Of a DNA stretch of 26,288 nt, positions 14,480-22,788 are shown piece by piece. The notes beneath the pieces were generated by a model. It did no database searches. It saw only the letters and a list, made by a program, of their open reading frames with translations, and was not told the origin of the DNA. The DNA lies in contig DDYM01000002.1 of assembly GCA_002347985.1 (NCBI GenBank), forward strand, positions 7,792 to 34,079. Direction: 5' to 3'. The position numbers and the translations under genes were made by a program. The number at the start of each line of letters is the position of its first letter. Within the stretch, counting starts at the first letter, position 1. The DNA comes from Bacteroidetes bacterium UBA2234. Lineage in GTDB: Bacteria; Bacteroidota; Bacteroidia; NS11-12g; UBA955.

Positions 14480-15871
14480 TTATTCTACAAGGACGCCGAT
14501 ATCGCCCAGTGTTTTGGCTCTTACCCAAATCGCATCTTTTTGTAAACTCCAATCAACCAATTCCAACGACTTCAACTTTCCCTGAGTTTTGATGCCGTTT
14601 CCCATATTTTGATTCAGTGATTCATTGATTGATTTTTTGGTAAGTGTGACAAGTTCAGACATGTCGAAAACCATCTGTGATTCTAGTTTTTTGCGAATGG
14701 TTTCGTCGAGTAGCCATTTTGCGGTTTTAATCAATACATTTTTCGTGGAGAGGTCGTATTCCACATTTTTCAGGGCTAAGACATTTTTGGCATTATCAAA
14801 ATGAGGTGAACCCAATAAATAGAAGACACCTTTTTTGGTGCCTGCAAAGCCCATTTCGATACCCAATTTCTCTCCCGCGGGGAACAGTCTTAGGGCCGTA
14901 ATATTGATCTTGTCTTTACCCAAAGCAAAGCTCTCTGTTTTCATCATTTCAAAGAGTTGTTTGGATAAACTGTCGTAATCCAAACGAAGGTCTGTGTACA
15001 CTTCAAAACCGTTTCCTTTTTTATACGGACTTAAATTGGGCAGCGGAATGGTTGGCTTATTCCAGGGGCTACTTTGTATTGAGGGTGTAGCTGTAATCCC
15101 AATATTGAAATTAAGAATAGAACCCGTCATGTTTATTTCACTGATGCTTAAACTTTGTGGCTGGAATCTCAAGTAGCCGGTATACGGAATTTGAATGTCC
15201 GCTTGGAAGGCTTTCCAAACAGGTAATATATACGGTTTTAGATCTTGTTTGGCGATTTCTACATCAATCATTTTGGCAAATTTTCCCAGTTCGGGCTTCA
15301 ATTGTTTTACCAGTACATCGTTGATATTGATGTTTGCAAAGGTGACTCTGCATGGATCAATCGGGGTTAGGTCAGTGAATGTAGTATTTGATTTTATGTG
15401 ATAATTTGATGTGAGTTCAATGTCGCTTTGAAGTTTGACTTTTGCTTTTCTCAATGTTTCATCGCCCCAACCGCAGCTAAATGGGATGGGTGGTGTTACG
15501 CAATTGTCAAATACACATCCGGTACAATATTCACCGGAAAAGCCATAAGCGATATCCAATCCTAAAAACACGGTTTTGCCCTTGCCGGTAAGTTGTATGG
15601 GTTCTCTTTTGAGTTTGTACTGATATCTAAGTCCTGAACATGGTTTGTCTGAGCCCGCGAAATCTTTGTCAAACGATTGGTCGGCCAATTTGATGTAGGA
15701 TTTTAAATCTACTTTGATGGGGACGTTGATGGTGGACGCAACAGCGGGCATAGGTTTCGCTGGAACGACTTGATTGGCGGTGCTAGGAGCTTCAGGTTTA
15801 ATGCTACCACAAGAGGAAATCAAAACAACGAGTGTTGTTAATCCTAGGAATTGTAATTTTTGAATTGTCAT
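14480..15871 (-). CDS. DUF4403 family lipoprotein
   Basis: 463-residue exported protein. The first 21 residues form a lipoprotein signal (LTTLVVLISSC, lipobox ISSC with Cys21), followed by a Pro/Ala-rich linker. From about residue 48 (TINVPIKVDLKSYIKLADQSF) it matches the DUF4403 family: two similar beta-rich halves, with regularly placed hydrophobic strands up to the WSLQKDAIWVRAKTLGDIGV end. Two Cys pairs (CTGCVFDNC region, about 115-125) may form disulfides in the periplasm. The ATG overlaps the stop of the T9SS repeat protein (15868-15871), so the two are translationally linked. No function is established for the family. Confidence 0.85.
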   Translation of the reverse strand: MTIQKLQFLGLTTLVVLISSCGSIKPEAPSTANQVVPAKPMPAVASTINVPIKVDLKSYIKLADQSFDKDFAGSDKPCSGLRYQYKLKREPIQLTGKGKTVFLGLDIAYGFSGEYCTGCVFDNCVTPPIPFSCGWGDETLRKAKVKLQSDIELTSNYHIKSNTTFTDLTPIDPCRVTFANININDVLVKQLKPELGKFAKMIDVEIAKQDLKPYILPVWKAFQADIQIPYTGYLRFQPQSLSISEINMTGSILNFNIGITATPSIQSSPWNKPTIPLPNLSPYKKGNGFEVYTDLRLDYDSLSKQLFEMMKTESFALGKDKINITALRLFPAGEKLGIEMGFAGTKKGVFYLLGSPHFDNAKNVLALKNVEYDLSTKNVLIKTAKWLLDETIRKKLESQMVFDMSELVTLTKKSINESLNQNMGNGIKTQGKLKSLELVDWSLQKDAIWVRAKTLGDIGVLVE

Positions 15872-18800
15872 GGGTGTGCGATGGCGATGGGCACGGATTT
15901 CATGCCGATTTCACCTTGCAATTTTAATATATAAAGCCCTGAAGTAAAAGGTCGCGTATCGATGAAAAATGGATTGGATTTCACGTTTCCTGTGGCGATG
16001 GACTTTCCATTTACATCGAACAAGTTCCATTTTTGGTAACCCAATGCATTTGTAATGGTGATATTGTCATCCGTTGGTATGGGATAAGCAACCACGGATT
16101 GAATGCCAAATGTTTGTGTATTTGAAACGGGGTCTACCAGCAAGACGTATCTGAGGGTATCGTTTTTCGGATTTCCATCTATTCTTTTTGATATAAATGC
16201 TTCCATCACATAGGCGCCTGTGGTGCTGAAATTGAGTCCCTTCAGGGAAGCCAACCACGTTGTGTCTAATGGCAACATCTGTGCTATCGTTAATGTATCC
16301 GAAAACAGAATTGTTTTGCTTGGTTGTTGAATGATTCTGTAGCGAATTTGGGTGTTTTTTGTAGTACTTCCCGCTGCAATATTTGCTATTTGTAACTTGG
16401 GATATCTGATAGAATCTTTTTCAATGATTTTATCGTTTGAACCGGGTTGTTTTGCTGATAGTAATGCCAAGTCTCGGGTGATATTTACCGAAACGGGAAC
16501 TACCATTGAATCGTTATATAGGTTTTGGTCTTCAAACGACGAGGTATAAATCCGAATTTCTGCGATGCCTACTTTGCTAAATTTGTTTTGCAAATCGAAA
16601 GTTAGGGTGTCCGTTCCTTTGCTCTCGAGTTGGGTTACTTTAGAGATGAAGGCCGTCCTTGTCACTCCTTCAAAAATGGAGACGTTTACCAGCACTTTTC
16701 TAATGGAATCGATACCTTGATTCTTCACAGTTACAGCTACGGTGAACAGCGAGTCTACAACATCAAATTGGTTGGTATCAGGGGAGAGTTTGGCTGCAAA
16801 TGGGAAGGCGTCTTTACCAACAACAGCGGAAAAAGTAATCCGAGCGGTATCATTGGATTTTACTAAATCGGAATTCAAATTTGAGTAACAGATCATGTTA
16901 AATGTACCAACGTTCATGGGTCTGAAACTTTGGGCAAAAACGACAGTATCCGATTTGAAGGTATCTAACGTGAAATTTTTCACATCGTAGTAAACGCGAT
17001 TTCCATTTTGATAAATCTCACATGTGATAGGCCCTGTTGCCTTCAAGTACCCATTGTTTTTTAGAAGGAGTTTTGGGGAGATTGATGGTTTGCCGAGACT
17101 AAGTACGTCGCCTTGTTTTGGATTTGTAATTTGAATTGCTTGAAAATCGTAGGGTTTGCCAACGCTGAAAAATTTAACCAAAGAATCGTTGTCCGTAAAT
17201 AGGTCTAGGTAGTGTTTTGTTCGTATTACAATTTTGTGAAGTCCAAGTACGGAAGGGGTAAAGTTCTTCGTCATTGAGAGTTCCAAAGCATACAATGATT
17301 GAATATAGGATTTGGTGGAATCGAAATAAACGCGTTTTCCATTTGGTTCGTAAATGCTGCAATAAAAGGGGACGCTGAAAGCAGGAACGAGACCATCGTT
17401 ATAGGCTTTAAACTTGATGCCGATGGGTTTTCCTTTTGTATAAAATTGATTTACATCTGGGCTTCTTAAAGAATCCACGCCGATGTCGACGATTTTTCTC
17501 ACATAGATTGTGCGAGATTGTGTATCATTTTTCTTGTAGGCATCGCCAAGCAGTTCTGTGGTGAAAACCACTTGTAACTTACCGGTGTCGCTGCACTTAT
17601 AGGTTGGCCAATAGAGGATTTTGGATTGGAATTTTGGAAGGGATATGGACTGTGTTTGGTTGTAAACTACTTTGGTTCTTTGTAAAATTCTGCATCGTAC
17701 GGTGAAGGTTGCGGAATTGTCGTACCCAATGTTTTGGATATTTGCCATTGGCATCATGGTATCGATCTTGTAATTGTACCCGCTGCCGTTGCTGGGTTCG
17801 TAAACGGTATTTACCATGACGTCTTTTTTCACGCCCACATAGAATTTTCTGATGGCTGTGTCATTGTCAATCACTTGGTCCCCATTTTTCTTCACGATAA
17901 TCATTAAGATGTGTTCGCCGAAGGAGGAGGGTATGAATCGTTTTGGGAAGGTATACTTTCGTTTGAGACCGCTACTTAGAGTGTCGCGTATTGTTTTGTT
18001 GTAGAGTTTTGTATTGCCGAACCAGATTTCACATCGAACATTGAAACTATCAGTGGCATTTTGTAAACCAATATTGCCGATTACTCCTTCGGGGGCGATG
18101 CTATCCACGGTGTAGACATTGATACTATCTTTTGGATAATCAGCTGAGATTGCTGCGATATCAATATCGGCTTGAAGGCGTGGTTCTATCAAAAATTTGA
18201 ATGGAGCGTCAGGTGAAAAATCCACCCAGTTTGTATCGCCCAACGGTTCGGCGTAATAGAAAGTTCTTGGTCTTACGGGATCTTCGATTTGATACCCGAA
18301 TGATACGTTGTTAGTACCTAGTTGGCGGACGCCAACGTAAAACGATCCTTTAATTTGAATCGGTTTTTTGAGATCGAGGATATAATTTCCTGATTTACTT
18401 GTGAGGGAATCGCTTTGGTAAATGAGTTTCCCGGGTCTTCTTCTTGTGCTATCGTGCGACCAAATTCCTACCCTGAATGGCTCACCGCCACTGCCAAAGG
18501 TGACGGTTATCTGATTGATGTTTTTGGGTGAATTGGAGAAGAATTTGGCGACGAAGTCACCATTGGTGCCATTGAAACCAATTCCACCGATTGCGGGTGG
18601 TTGAGTTACATCGCGGTAGCTGTAAACATTTGCATTGCCTAATCGGTAGGATTCTGCACTGTTCATGTAATTGTTTTGGTCGTGACTTTCTACATAAACC
18701 GTATCAAGACCCACATTTACGGGGTTCAGGGAAGGCACGGTAAAAAACCGTTGTTCGCCTGGATTTATTGAAACTTTGAAGCTATCCTTTTGATTATTAA

Positions 18801-19605
18801 AGCCATGGCTTCGGGTATAAACGCTATAATTGGTGAGGGCTTGTTTTCCAACATTTCGCACAATCACTTGAACACTGTCGGGTTTTCCCAGAGGCAATGG
18901 CAATTTACCCAAGGTATACACTTTCAAAATGGCGATATCTTTTTGAAGTTTTGGAAAATTGAATATGATGGTTGGATGATAGCTACCGCTACTAGGAAGA
19001 CTATCAAACCCATTGGTTGAAATGCCGTATTTTACTTGGTTTGCACCATAATTGGCTACGGTTAATGACCCTTCAAAATACCATTGCATTGCGGAGGATT
19101 GCTTTTTTATTTGTCGGTATTCTACAAACATGGCAAGATTTTCACCCCGCAAAGAATCATACATGTATTTGGTTGAGGTAAAGGGTATGGTATAGAATTT
19201 TTCGGCTGTGCCGATATAGCTCGCGGGGGTATTACTGAAAACGAGGGTACTATTTTTGGTTTCGGTAGGAAAATGAAGTTTGCCTGCACCAAAATCTGAT
19301 CGGGAGGTGTTTTGAATCCATATTTTACAGAATGTGCTGCTGTTGGGGGCAAAGGAAGAAACGACATGAAAAAACTCGCAGGATTCGATGGTGTCTTTGT
19401 GATAAAGGTTTGCCAATTCGGCTTTTGGGAAAATGTATGCGAAGCGAGAAACTTGGGTGTCTTTGGTTGTGCTTGCTACCATGGGTCCTCCCAAGGTGCC
19501 CGTATAGGAGCCATCGCCGATTTTCACGTATTGGCTAAATAAATTGGGCATTATCGCAAAGTACAGTGCGACAAATACCAGCCATATTTTCAGTTTTCCC
19601 CTCAT
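15868..19605 (-). CDS. Large secreted repeat protein with T9SS type A sorting domain
   Basis: 1245-residue surface or extracellular protein. A Sec signal peptide (MRGKLKIWLVFVALYFAIMP...) is followed by an N-terminal beta domain (about 25-222). Then come seven CARDB-like immunoglobulin-fold repeats of about 110 residues (near 223-330, 480-590, 594-702, 705-815, 818-928, 932-1040, 1044-1160), most closing with an NDT or NDS motif and a strand. A different beta-sandwich interrupts the series at about 334-478. The end (about 1172-1245: YPIPTDDNITI, LFDVNGK, SGLYILKL) is the type A sorting domain that directs export by the type IX system and surface attachment. ATG 19605 is chosen because it opens the signal peptide and lies 6 bp after a -7 box. 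No catalytic domain is recognised; adhesion or structural use is inference. Confidence 0.9.
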   Translation of the reverse strand: MRGKLKIWLVFVALYFAIMPNLFSQYVKIGDGSYTGTLGGPMVASTTKDTQVSRFAYIFPKAELANLYHKDTIESCEFFHVVSSFAPNSSTFCKIWIQNTSRSDFGAGKLHFPTETKNSTLVFSNTPASYIGTAEKFYTIPFTSTKYMYDSLRGENLAMFVEYRQIKKQSSAMQWYFEGSLTVANYGANQVKYGISTNGFDSLPSSGSYHPTIIFNFPKLQKDIAILKVYTLGKLPLPLGKPDSVQVIVRNVGKQALTNYSVYTRSHGFNNQKDSFKVSINPGEQRFFTVPSLNPVNVGLDTVYVESHDQNNYMNSAESYRLGNANVYSYRDVTQPPAIGGIGFNGTNGDFVAKFFSNSPKNINQITVTFGSGGEPFRVGIWSHDSTRRRPGKLIYQSDSLTSKSGNYILDLKKPIQIKGSFYVGVRQLGTNNVSFGYQIEDPVRPRTFYYAEPLGDTNWVDFSPDAPFKFLIEPRLQADIDIAAISADYPKDSINVYTVDSIAPEGVIGNIGLQNATDSFNVRCEIWFGNTKLYNKTIRDTLSSGLKRKYTFPKRFIPSSFGEHILMIIVKKNGDQVIDNDTAIRKFYVGVKKDVMVNTVYEPSNGSGYNYKIDTMMPMANIQNIGYDNSATFTVRCRILQRTKVVYNQTQSISLPKFQSKILYWPTYKCSDTGKLQVVFTTELLGDAYKKNDTQSRTIYVRKIVDIGVDSLRSPDVNQFYTKGKPIGIKFKAYNDGLVPAFSVPFYCSIYEPNGKRVYFDSTKSYIQSLYALELSMTKNFTPSVLGLHKIVIRTKHYLDLFTDNDSLVKFFSVGKPYDFQAIQITNPKQGDVLSLGKPSISPKLLLKNNGYLKATGPITCEIYQNGNRVYYDVKNFTLDTFKSDTVVFAQSFRPMNVGTFNMICYSNLNSDLVKSNDTARITFSAVVGKDAFPFAAKLSPDTNQFDVVDSLFTVAVTVKNQGIDSIRKVLVNVSIFEGVTRTAFISKVTQLESKGTDTLTFDLQNKFSKVGIAEIRIYTSSFEDQNLYNDSMVVPVSVNITRDLALLSAKQPGSNDKIIEKDSIRYPKLQIANIAAGSTTKNTQIRYRIIQQPSKTILFSDTLTIAQMLPLDTTWLASLKGLNFSTTGAYVMEAFISKRIDGNPKNDTLRYVLLVDPVSNTQTFGIQSVVAYPIPTDDNITITNALGYQKWNLFDVNGKSIATGNVKSNPFFIDTRPFTSGLYILKLQGEIGMKSVPIAIAHP

Positions 19606-19611
19606 TTTATA

Positions 19612-19619
19612 CAAACCTA
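19612..19619 (-). promoter_or_regulatory. -7 element TAGGTTTG of the T9SS repeat protein (minus strand)
   Basis: An exact TAnnTTTG match read on the minus strand, ending 6 bp before the ATG at 19605. It lies in the divergent interval with pyrF. Confidence 0.6.
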
Positions 19620-19652
19620 CGCGAAAATCACCAACATGCCGAGGCAATATGT

Positions 19653-19660
19653 TTAATTTG
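19653..19660 (+). promoter_or_regulatory. Possible pyrF -7 element TTAATTTG
   Basis: One mismatch to TAnnTTTG, 7 bp before the GTG at 19668, at the same spacing as other promoters in the window. Confidence 0.4.
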
Positions 19661-19667
19661 CACCATC

Positions 19668-20477
19668 GTGAACAAGCAAAAACTCGTACAAGAAATCCTT
19701 TCCAAACGCTCCTATTTATGTACCGGATTGGACACTCAAATGGAGAAACTTCCTCACAGTTTAGAGCGCAGTGGCAAAGGACTGATGCAGTTTAATCGCG
19801 ATATCATAGACGCCACGAAAGCCCATAGCGTGGCTTACAAGGTGAATACCGCGTTTTACGAGCAATATGGCAGGGAGGGCTGGGAATGGATGGAAGAAAC
19901 TTTGCATTATTTGCCGCAGGAAACTTTGAAAATTGCGGATGCAAAGCGGGGCGATATTGGCAACACGAGTAGTATGTATGCGAAGGCATTTTTTGAGACT
20001 TTGCCTTTTGATGCGATTACCGTGGCACCTTACATGGGTGAAGATAGTTTGCGTCCGTTTTTGGAGTTCAAGGATAAGTGGGTTATATGTTTGGCTTTAA
20101 CGAGCAATGCGGGTCATGCTGATTTTCAGTTGGGAGAATACGAAGGGAAGAAATTGTACGAACGCGTTATCGAGACTGTATGCAAGTGGGGCAGTGAGGA
20201 AAACTTGATGTTTGTTGTGGGGGCTACCCGTGCCGAGATGGTTGGGGAGATTCGCAAAATGATACCGAACCATTTTTTATTGGTTCCAGGTGTAGGCGCT
20301 CAGGGTGGAAGTTTGGTTGATATTACTGAGGCGGCTGCCAATAAAGAAGTAGGGTTGTTGGTCAACTCCTCCAGGGGCATTTTGTATGCATCTGAAGGAG
20401 AGGATTACGCTGAGGCGGCAGGCATCGAGGCCAAAAAATTGGCACAAGAGATGAGCGGTCTTATCCGCGAGGTTTAA
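19668..20477 (+). CDS. pyrF: Orotidine 5'-phosphate decarboxylase, type 2 (GTG start)
   Basis: Converts OMP to UMP, the last step of de novo pyrimidine synthesis. The 269-residue protein is of the longer type 2 group. It opens CTGLDTQMEKLPHSL; the substrate-binding Lys of the KVNTAFYEQYG segment and the catalytic DAKRGDIGNT (residues 91-100, Asp91/Lys93/Asp96) are present. The closing LVPGVGAQGG and VNSSRGILYA motifs are intact. GTG at 19668 is chosen because it follows a near-consensus -7 box and gives the family N-terminus; an upstream start at 19566 would lie within the divergent T9SS gene. Its 3' end overlaps the SDR gene tail to tail by 17 bp. Confidence 0.95.
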   Translation: MNKQKLVQEILSKRSYLCTGLDTQMEKLPHSLERSGKGLMQFNRDIIDATKAHSVAYKVNTAFYEQYGREGWEWMEETLHYLPQETLKIADAKRGDIGNTSSMYAKAFFETLPFDAITVAPYMGEDSLRPFLEFKDKWVICLALTSNAGHADFQLGEYEGKKLYERVIETVCKWGSEENLMFVVGATRAEMVGEIRKMIPNHFLLVPGVGAQGGSLVDITEAAANKEVGLLVNSSRGILYASEGEDYAEAAGIEAKKLAQEMSGLIREV

Positions 20478-21150
20478 GCGGTCTAATTTCTAAATTCACG
20501 TTGTGAAAATTGTCTGGCGATTCTAGGCAATACACAATTTGTGAGGCGACGTCTTGGGGCATCAGCATATTGTCGTGCGGTTGAATATTTTCACTATGTC
20601 TAAAGAAATCGGTTTTTACTGATCCGGGATAGATACAGGTAACCTTTACGCCAAAGTCTCTGACCTCTTTGTACAGTGCATCGCTAAATCCACGTACGGC
20701 AAATTTTGTTGCGCAGTAACCACTCACTTGTTGGTATCCTTCTAGACCGGCGATGGATGCGATATTGATGATATGACCGAGTCCTTGTTTTTTCATGGAA
20801 GGCAGTGCCAATCGGGTGGCATAAAAAAGTCCTGTTACGTTGGTATCGAACATTTCTTGCCATTGATCCAGACCAATTTCTTCGCAGAAGCCAAAGTAAC
20901 CTAGGCCGGCGTTGTTGATGAGAATATCAATTTTTCCGTGTTCGCTAAGGATTTTGTTGAATGCAGTTTGTAGTGATTCGTGGTTTCTAACATCGGCGAT
21001 AAGGCAATGATAGTTATCGTGTTGTGTGCTGCAACCTGATCTGCATAGACCATAAACGGTGGCACCTTTTTCTAACAGTTGGTTAACACATTCGAGGCCA
21101 ATTCCTTTATTGGCTCCAGTTACGATGGCGATACGGTTATTTAGATTCAT
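20461..21150 (-). CDS. Short-chain dehydrogenase/reductase (SDR)
   Basis: 229-residue classical SDR. The cofactor motif TGANKGIG (residues 11-18), NNAG (79-82), Ser132 and catalytic Tyr145/Lys149 (YCATK) are all present, with Asn104 completing the tetrad. CIYPGSVKTDFF is the usual loop after the active site. An Arg at residue 37 (YGLCRSG) after the second strand suggests NADPH preference. Its start overlaps the selU end by 14 bp and it is the last gene of the purS-DUF4286-selU-SDR run. Substrate unknown; it resembles the YdfG/3-hydroxyacid and ketoacyl reductase group. Confidence 0.92.
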   Translation of the reverse strand: MNLNNRIAIVTGANKGIGLECVNQLLEKGATVYGLCRSGCSTQHDNYHCLIADVRNHESLQTAFNKILSEHGKIDILINNAGLGYFGFCEEIGLDQWQEMFDTNVTGLFYATRLALPSMKKQGLGHIINIASIAGLEGYQQVSGYCATKFAVRGFSDALYKEVRDFGVKVTCIYPGSVKTDFFRHSENIQPHDNMLMPQDVASQIVYCLESPDNFHNVNLEIRPLKPRG

Positions 21151-22177
21151 TTTTTGGGGTATTGAGAAAGGTTAACAATGAAGATTCAATTTGGTTCCAA
21201 TCCCAGGGGACGGGGGTGATTTTTGTATTGTTATTATTGACGAAGTGTTGATAGGATTTGTCGTAGTAGACCAATAGAATTTCCACCCATGTTTTAAAAT
21301 CATCTGCTTGGAGGGCTTGAACGGCGGCTTGTTCATGTTGACCTCCGAGTCGTTTTCTGAGTTTTTGGGTTTGTTGGATCAATTGATCTTTGGGCAGGTT
21401 GCCATATTCTTGAATGATTCTTTGAATTCTAGTTTCGATGGGTACTTGAATTTCGAGGCTAGGGGCGAGTTGCATTTGTTTCCAAAGTCCTTCGGGCACG
21501 GCGCATTGGCCAACGGTTCTACTTTCGTTTTCGATGTAAACGGTTTGATTGTTATTGATTTGGAGGTAGTCGATGGCGATGAGGTTTTCGAACATTTCAT
21601 TTCTTGGTTGGGTTGGCATTCCAACGCCACCGAGTGCACTGCCTTTGTGGTTGGCTCTTCGTTCTAAATCGATGATGGCTTGACCCTTTTCCTCAAGTAT
21701 TTGTAGGAGTTCTGTTTTACCTGAGCCGGTATGGCCTGCGATCAGAACGATATTGATGGGTGTTTGAAGGGTTTGTAGTGTCCAATTGCGAAATGATTTG
21801 TAGCCATCTTTGATGATAAATACTGGGTGGCCGCTCCATTGGGTAATGGTGGAAGCGATTTGGCTACGAAGTCCGCCTCTCCAGCAATAGAAGAGGAGTT
21901 TTTTCTGATGGTGATGTTGGATTTCCATCAGTTTTTGGTAGATGGAAGCGAATTTGGGTCCGGTAAGAGAGAGGCCAAGCATGACGGCCGCTTCGCGGCC
22001 TTCATGCTTGTAAGCGCGGCCTACGGCCGCGCGATCTTCATCGCAAAGTATCGGAACATTGATGGCATTTGGAATGTGGGCCCGTTCAAATTCGGACTCG
22101 CTTCGTACATCAACCCAAATAAAATCGTCACGTCTGAGCAGCGCTTCCTGAATCGTTAACGCCCTGGTCTGACTCAT
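21137..22177 (-). CDS. selU: tRNA 2-selenouridine synthase
   Basis: SelU (MnmH, YbbB) replaces sulfur by selenium in 2-thiouridine at tRNA wobble position 34, by way of a geranylated intermediate. The N-terminal rhodanese domain carries VDVRSESEFERAHIP and the active-site Cys98 in FYCWRGGLRS. A P-loop domain follows with AGHTGSGKT (about 147-155), then DLERRANHKGSALG and ENESRTVG. The 346-residue length is standard. Residues 49-68 (DRAAVGRAYKHEGREAAVML region) are encoded by unusually GC-rich, hairpin-forming codons (see findings). It starts 2 bp after the DUF4286 stop. SelD is not in the window, so selenium use is unconfirmed. Confidence 0.93.
   Translation of the reverse strand: MSQTRALTIQEALLRRDDFIWVDVRSESEFERAHIPNAINVPILCDEDRAAVGRAYKHEGREAAVMLGLSLTGPKFASIYQKLMEIQHHHQKKLLFYCWRGGLRSQIASTITQWSGHPVFIIKDGYKSFRNWTLQTLQTPINIVLIAGHTGSGKTELLQILEEKGQAIIDLERRANHKGSALGGVGMPTQPRNEMFENLIAIDYLQINNNQTVYIENESRTVGQCAVPEGLWKQMQLAPSLEIQVPIETRIQRIIQEYGNLPKDQLIQQTQKLRKRLGGQHEQAAVQALQADDFKTWVEILLVYYDKSYQHFVNNNNTKITPVPWDWNQIESSLLTFLNTPKNESK
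21976..22032. repeat. Two tandem GC-rich hairpins inside selU
   Basis: Hairpin 1 (21976-22010) has 16-base arms around the 3-base loop TTC at 21992-21994, with a single mismatch. Hairpin 2 (22014-22032) has perfect 8-base arms, GCGCGGCC and GGCCGCGC, around TAC. Three bases separate them. They fall within conserved codons of the rhodanese domain and contrast with the AT-rich surroundings. Confidence 0.8.
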
Positions 22178-22179
22178 GA

Positions 22180-22488
22180 TTACATGATTACTTCTAACAA
22201 GCTGCGGTATGCCAATACTGAATCGCCATACTTTTCTTTGGTTTTTGCTTGTAGTATTGGACCAAATTGGTCTTTGTATTGATTGTAGTTATCGATGGTG
22301 TTGGCCGTATACTGAATGGCGTAATTGACCCCTTCATTGTCGTCCGCTTCCGTAAGTAACTTGAGAATTTTACATTCTGTAAAACAACCTGTTTGCATCA
22401 CCTCGGGGATGTGCTCTTCTTGCATCCACTTCAACCACTCTTCAGCCATATGGCTTCCCACATTACAAGTTACATTGTAAACAATCAT
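22180..22488 (-). CDS. DUF4286 family protein
   Basis: 102-residue soluble protein with no signal peptide or membrane helix. The opening MIVYNVTCNVGSHMAEEWLKW, followed by HIPEVMQTGCFTECKILKLL and the closing LAYRSLLEVI, match DUF4286, a Bacteroidota-typical family with a ferredoxin-like (dimeric alpha-beta barrel) pattern. It lies 3 bp after purS and 2 bp before selU, and is probably translated from one message. Function unknown. Confidence 0.88.
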   Translation of the reverse strand: MIVYNVTCNVGSHMAEEWLKWMQEEHIPEVMQTGCFTECKILKLLTEADDNEGVNYAIQYTANTIDNYNQYKDQFGPILQAKTKEKYGDSVLAYRSLLEVIM

Positions 22489-22491
22489 GAC

Positions 22492-22740
22492 TTATTGAGT
22501 AATGCGGATATTGTAGCCTTCCATAATGAGGTTGGCCAATAATTTTTTACAAGCCAATTCGGCCATTCCATGGGCTTCATCAGCAGAGTTTGCATCCAAA
22601 TCCATGGTGATAAATTTTCCAATGCGCACATTGGATGCGTTGTTTAATCCAATTTTTGGCAGTCCATTGGCAACAGCTTTTCCTTGGGGATCCAACAATC
22701 CCTTTAATGGTAAGATTTCAATCTCGGCAACGAATTTCAC
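22492..22740 (-). CDS. purS: Phosphoribosylformylglycinamidine synthase subunit PurS
   Basis: PurS is the small adaptor that joins PurL and PurQ in the three-subunit FGAM synthase (step 4 of purine synthesis), passing ammonia between sites. The 82 residues show the usual opening VAEIEILPLKGLLDPQGKAV and the core VRIGKFITMDLDA, ending MAELACKKLLANLIMEGYNI. A -7 box lies 4 bp before the ATG. purL and purQ are not nearby. Its presence argues that this organism uses PurS/Q/L and not the single long PurL. Confidence 0.92.
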   Translation of the reverse strand: MKFVAEIEILPLKGLLDPQGKAVANGLPKIGLNNASNVRIGKFITMDLDANSADEAHGMAELACKKLLANLIMEGYNIRITQ

Positions 22741-22744
22741 AATA

Positions 22745-22752
22745 CAAACCTA
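22745..22752 (-). promoter_or_regulatory. purS operon -7 element TAGGTTTG (minus strand)
   Basis: An exact TAnnTTTG match on the minus strand, ending 4 bp before the purS ATG at 22740. It predicts a leaderless mRNA for purS-DUF4286-selU-SDR. Confidence 0.6.
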
Positions 22753-22788
22753 CATCAAAATCCCCAAAAAATCGTGTACTTTGCCGTG

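Noticed and set aside
15868..19605. CARDB-like repeats as recent DNA tandem duplication
   Set aside because: The repeats share only a fold pattern and the NDT/NDS ending; their sequences are too different for recent duplication and there is no DNA-level repeat.
21308..21667. 119-codon plus-strand frame inside selU
   Set aside because: Antisense to selU conserved motifs; no promoter box and no recognisable domain.
21976..22032. Palindromes in selU as an inserted mobile repeat
   Set aside because: The encoded residues align with the conserved SelU rhodanese domain without any extra length, so no insertion occurred; kept only as a sequence-structure observation.
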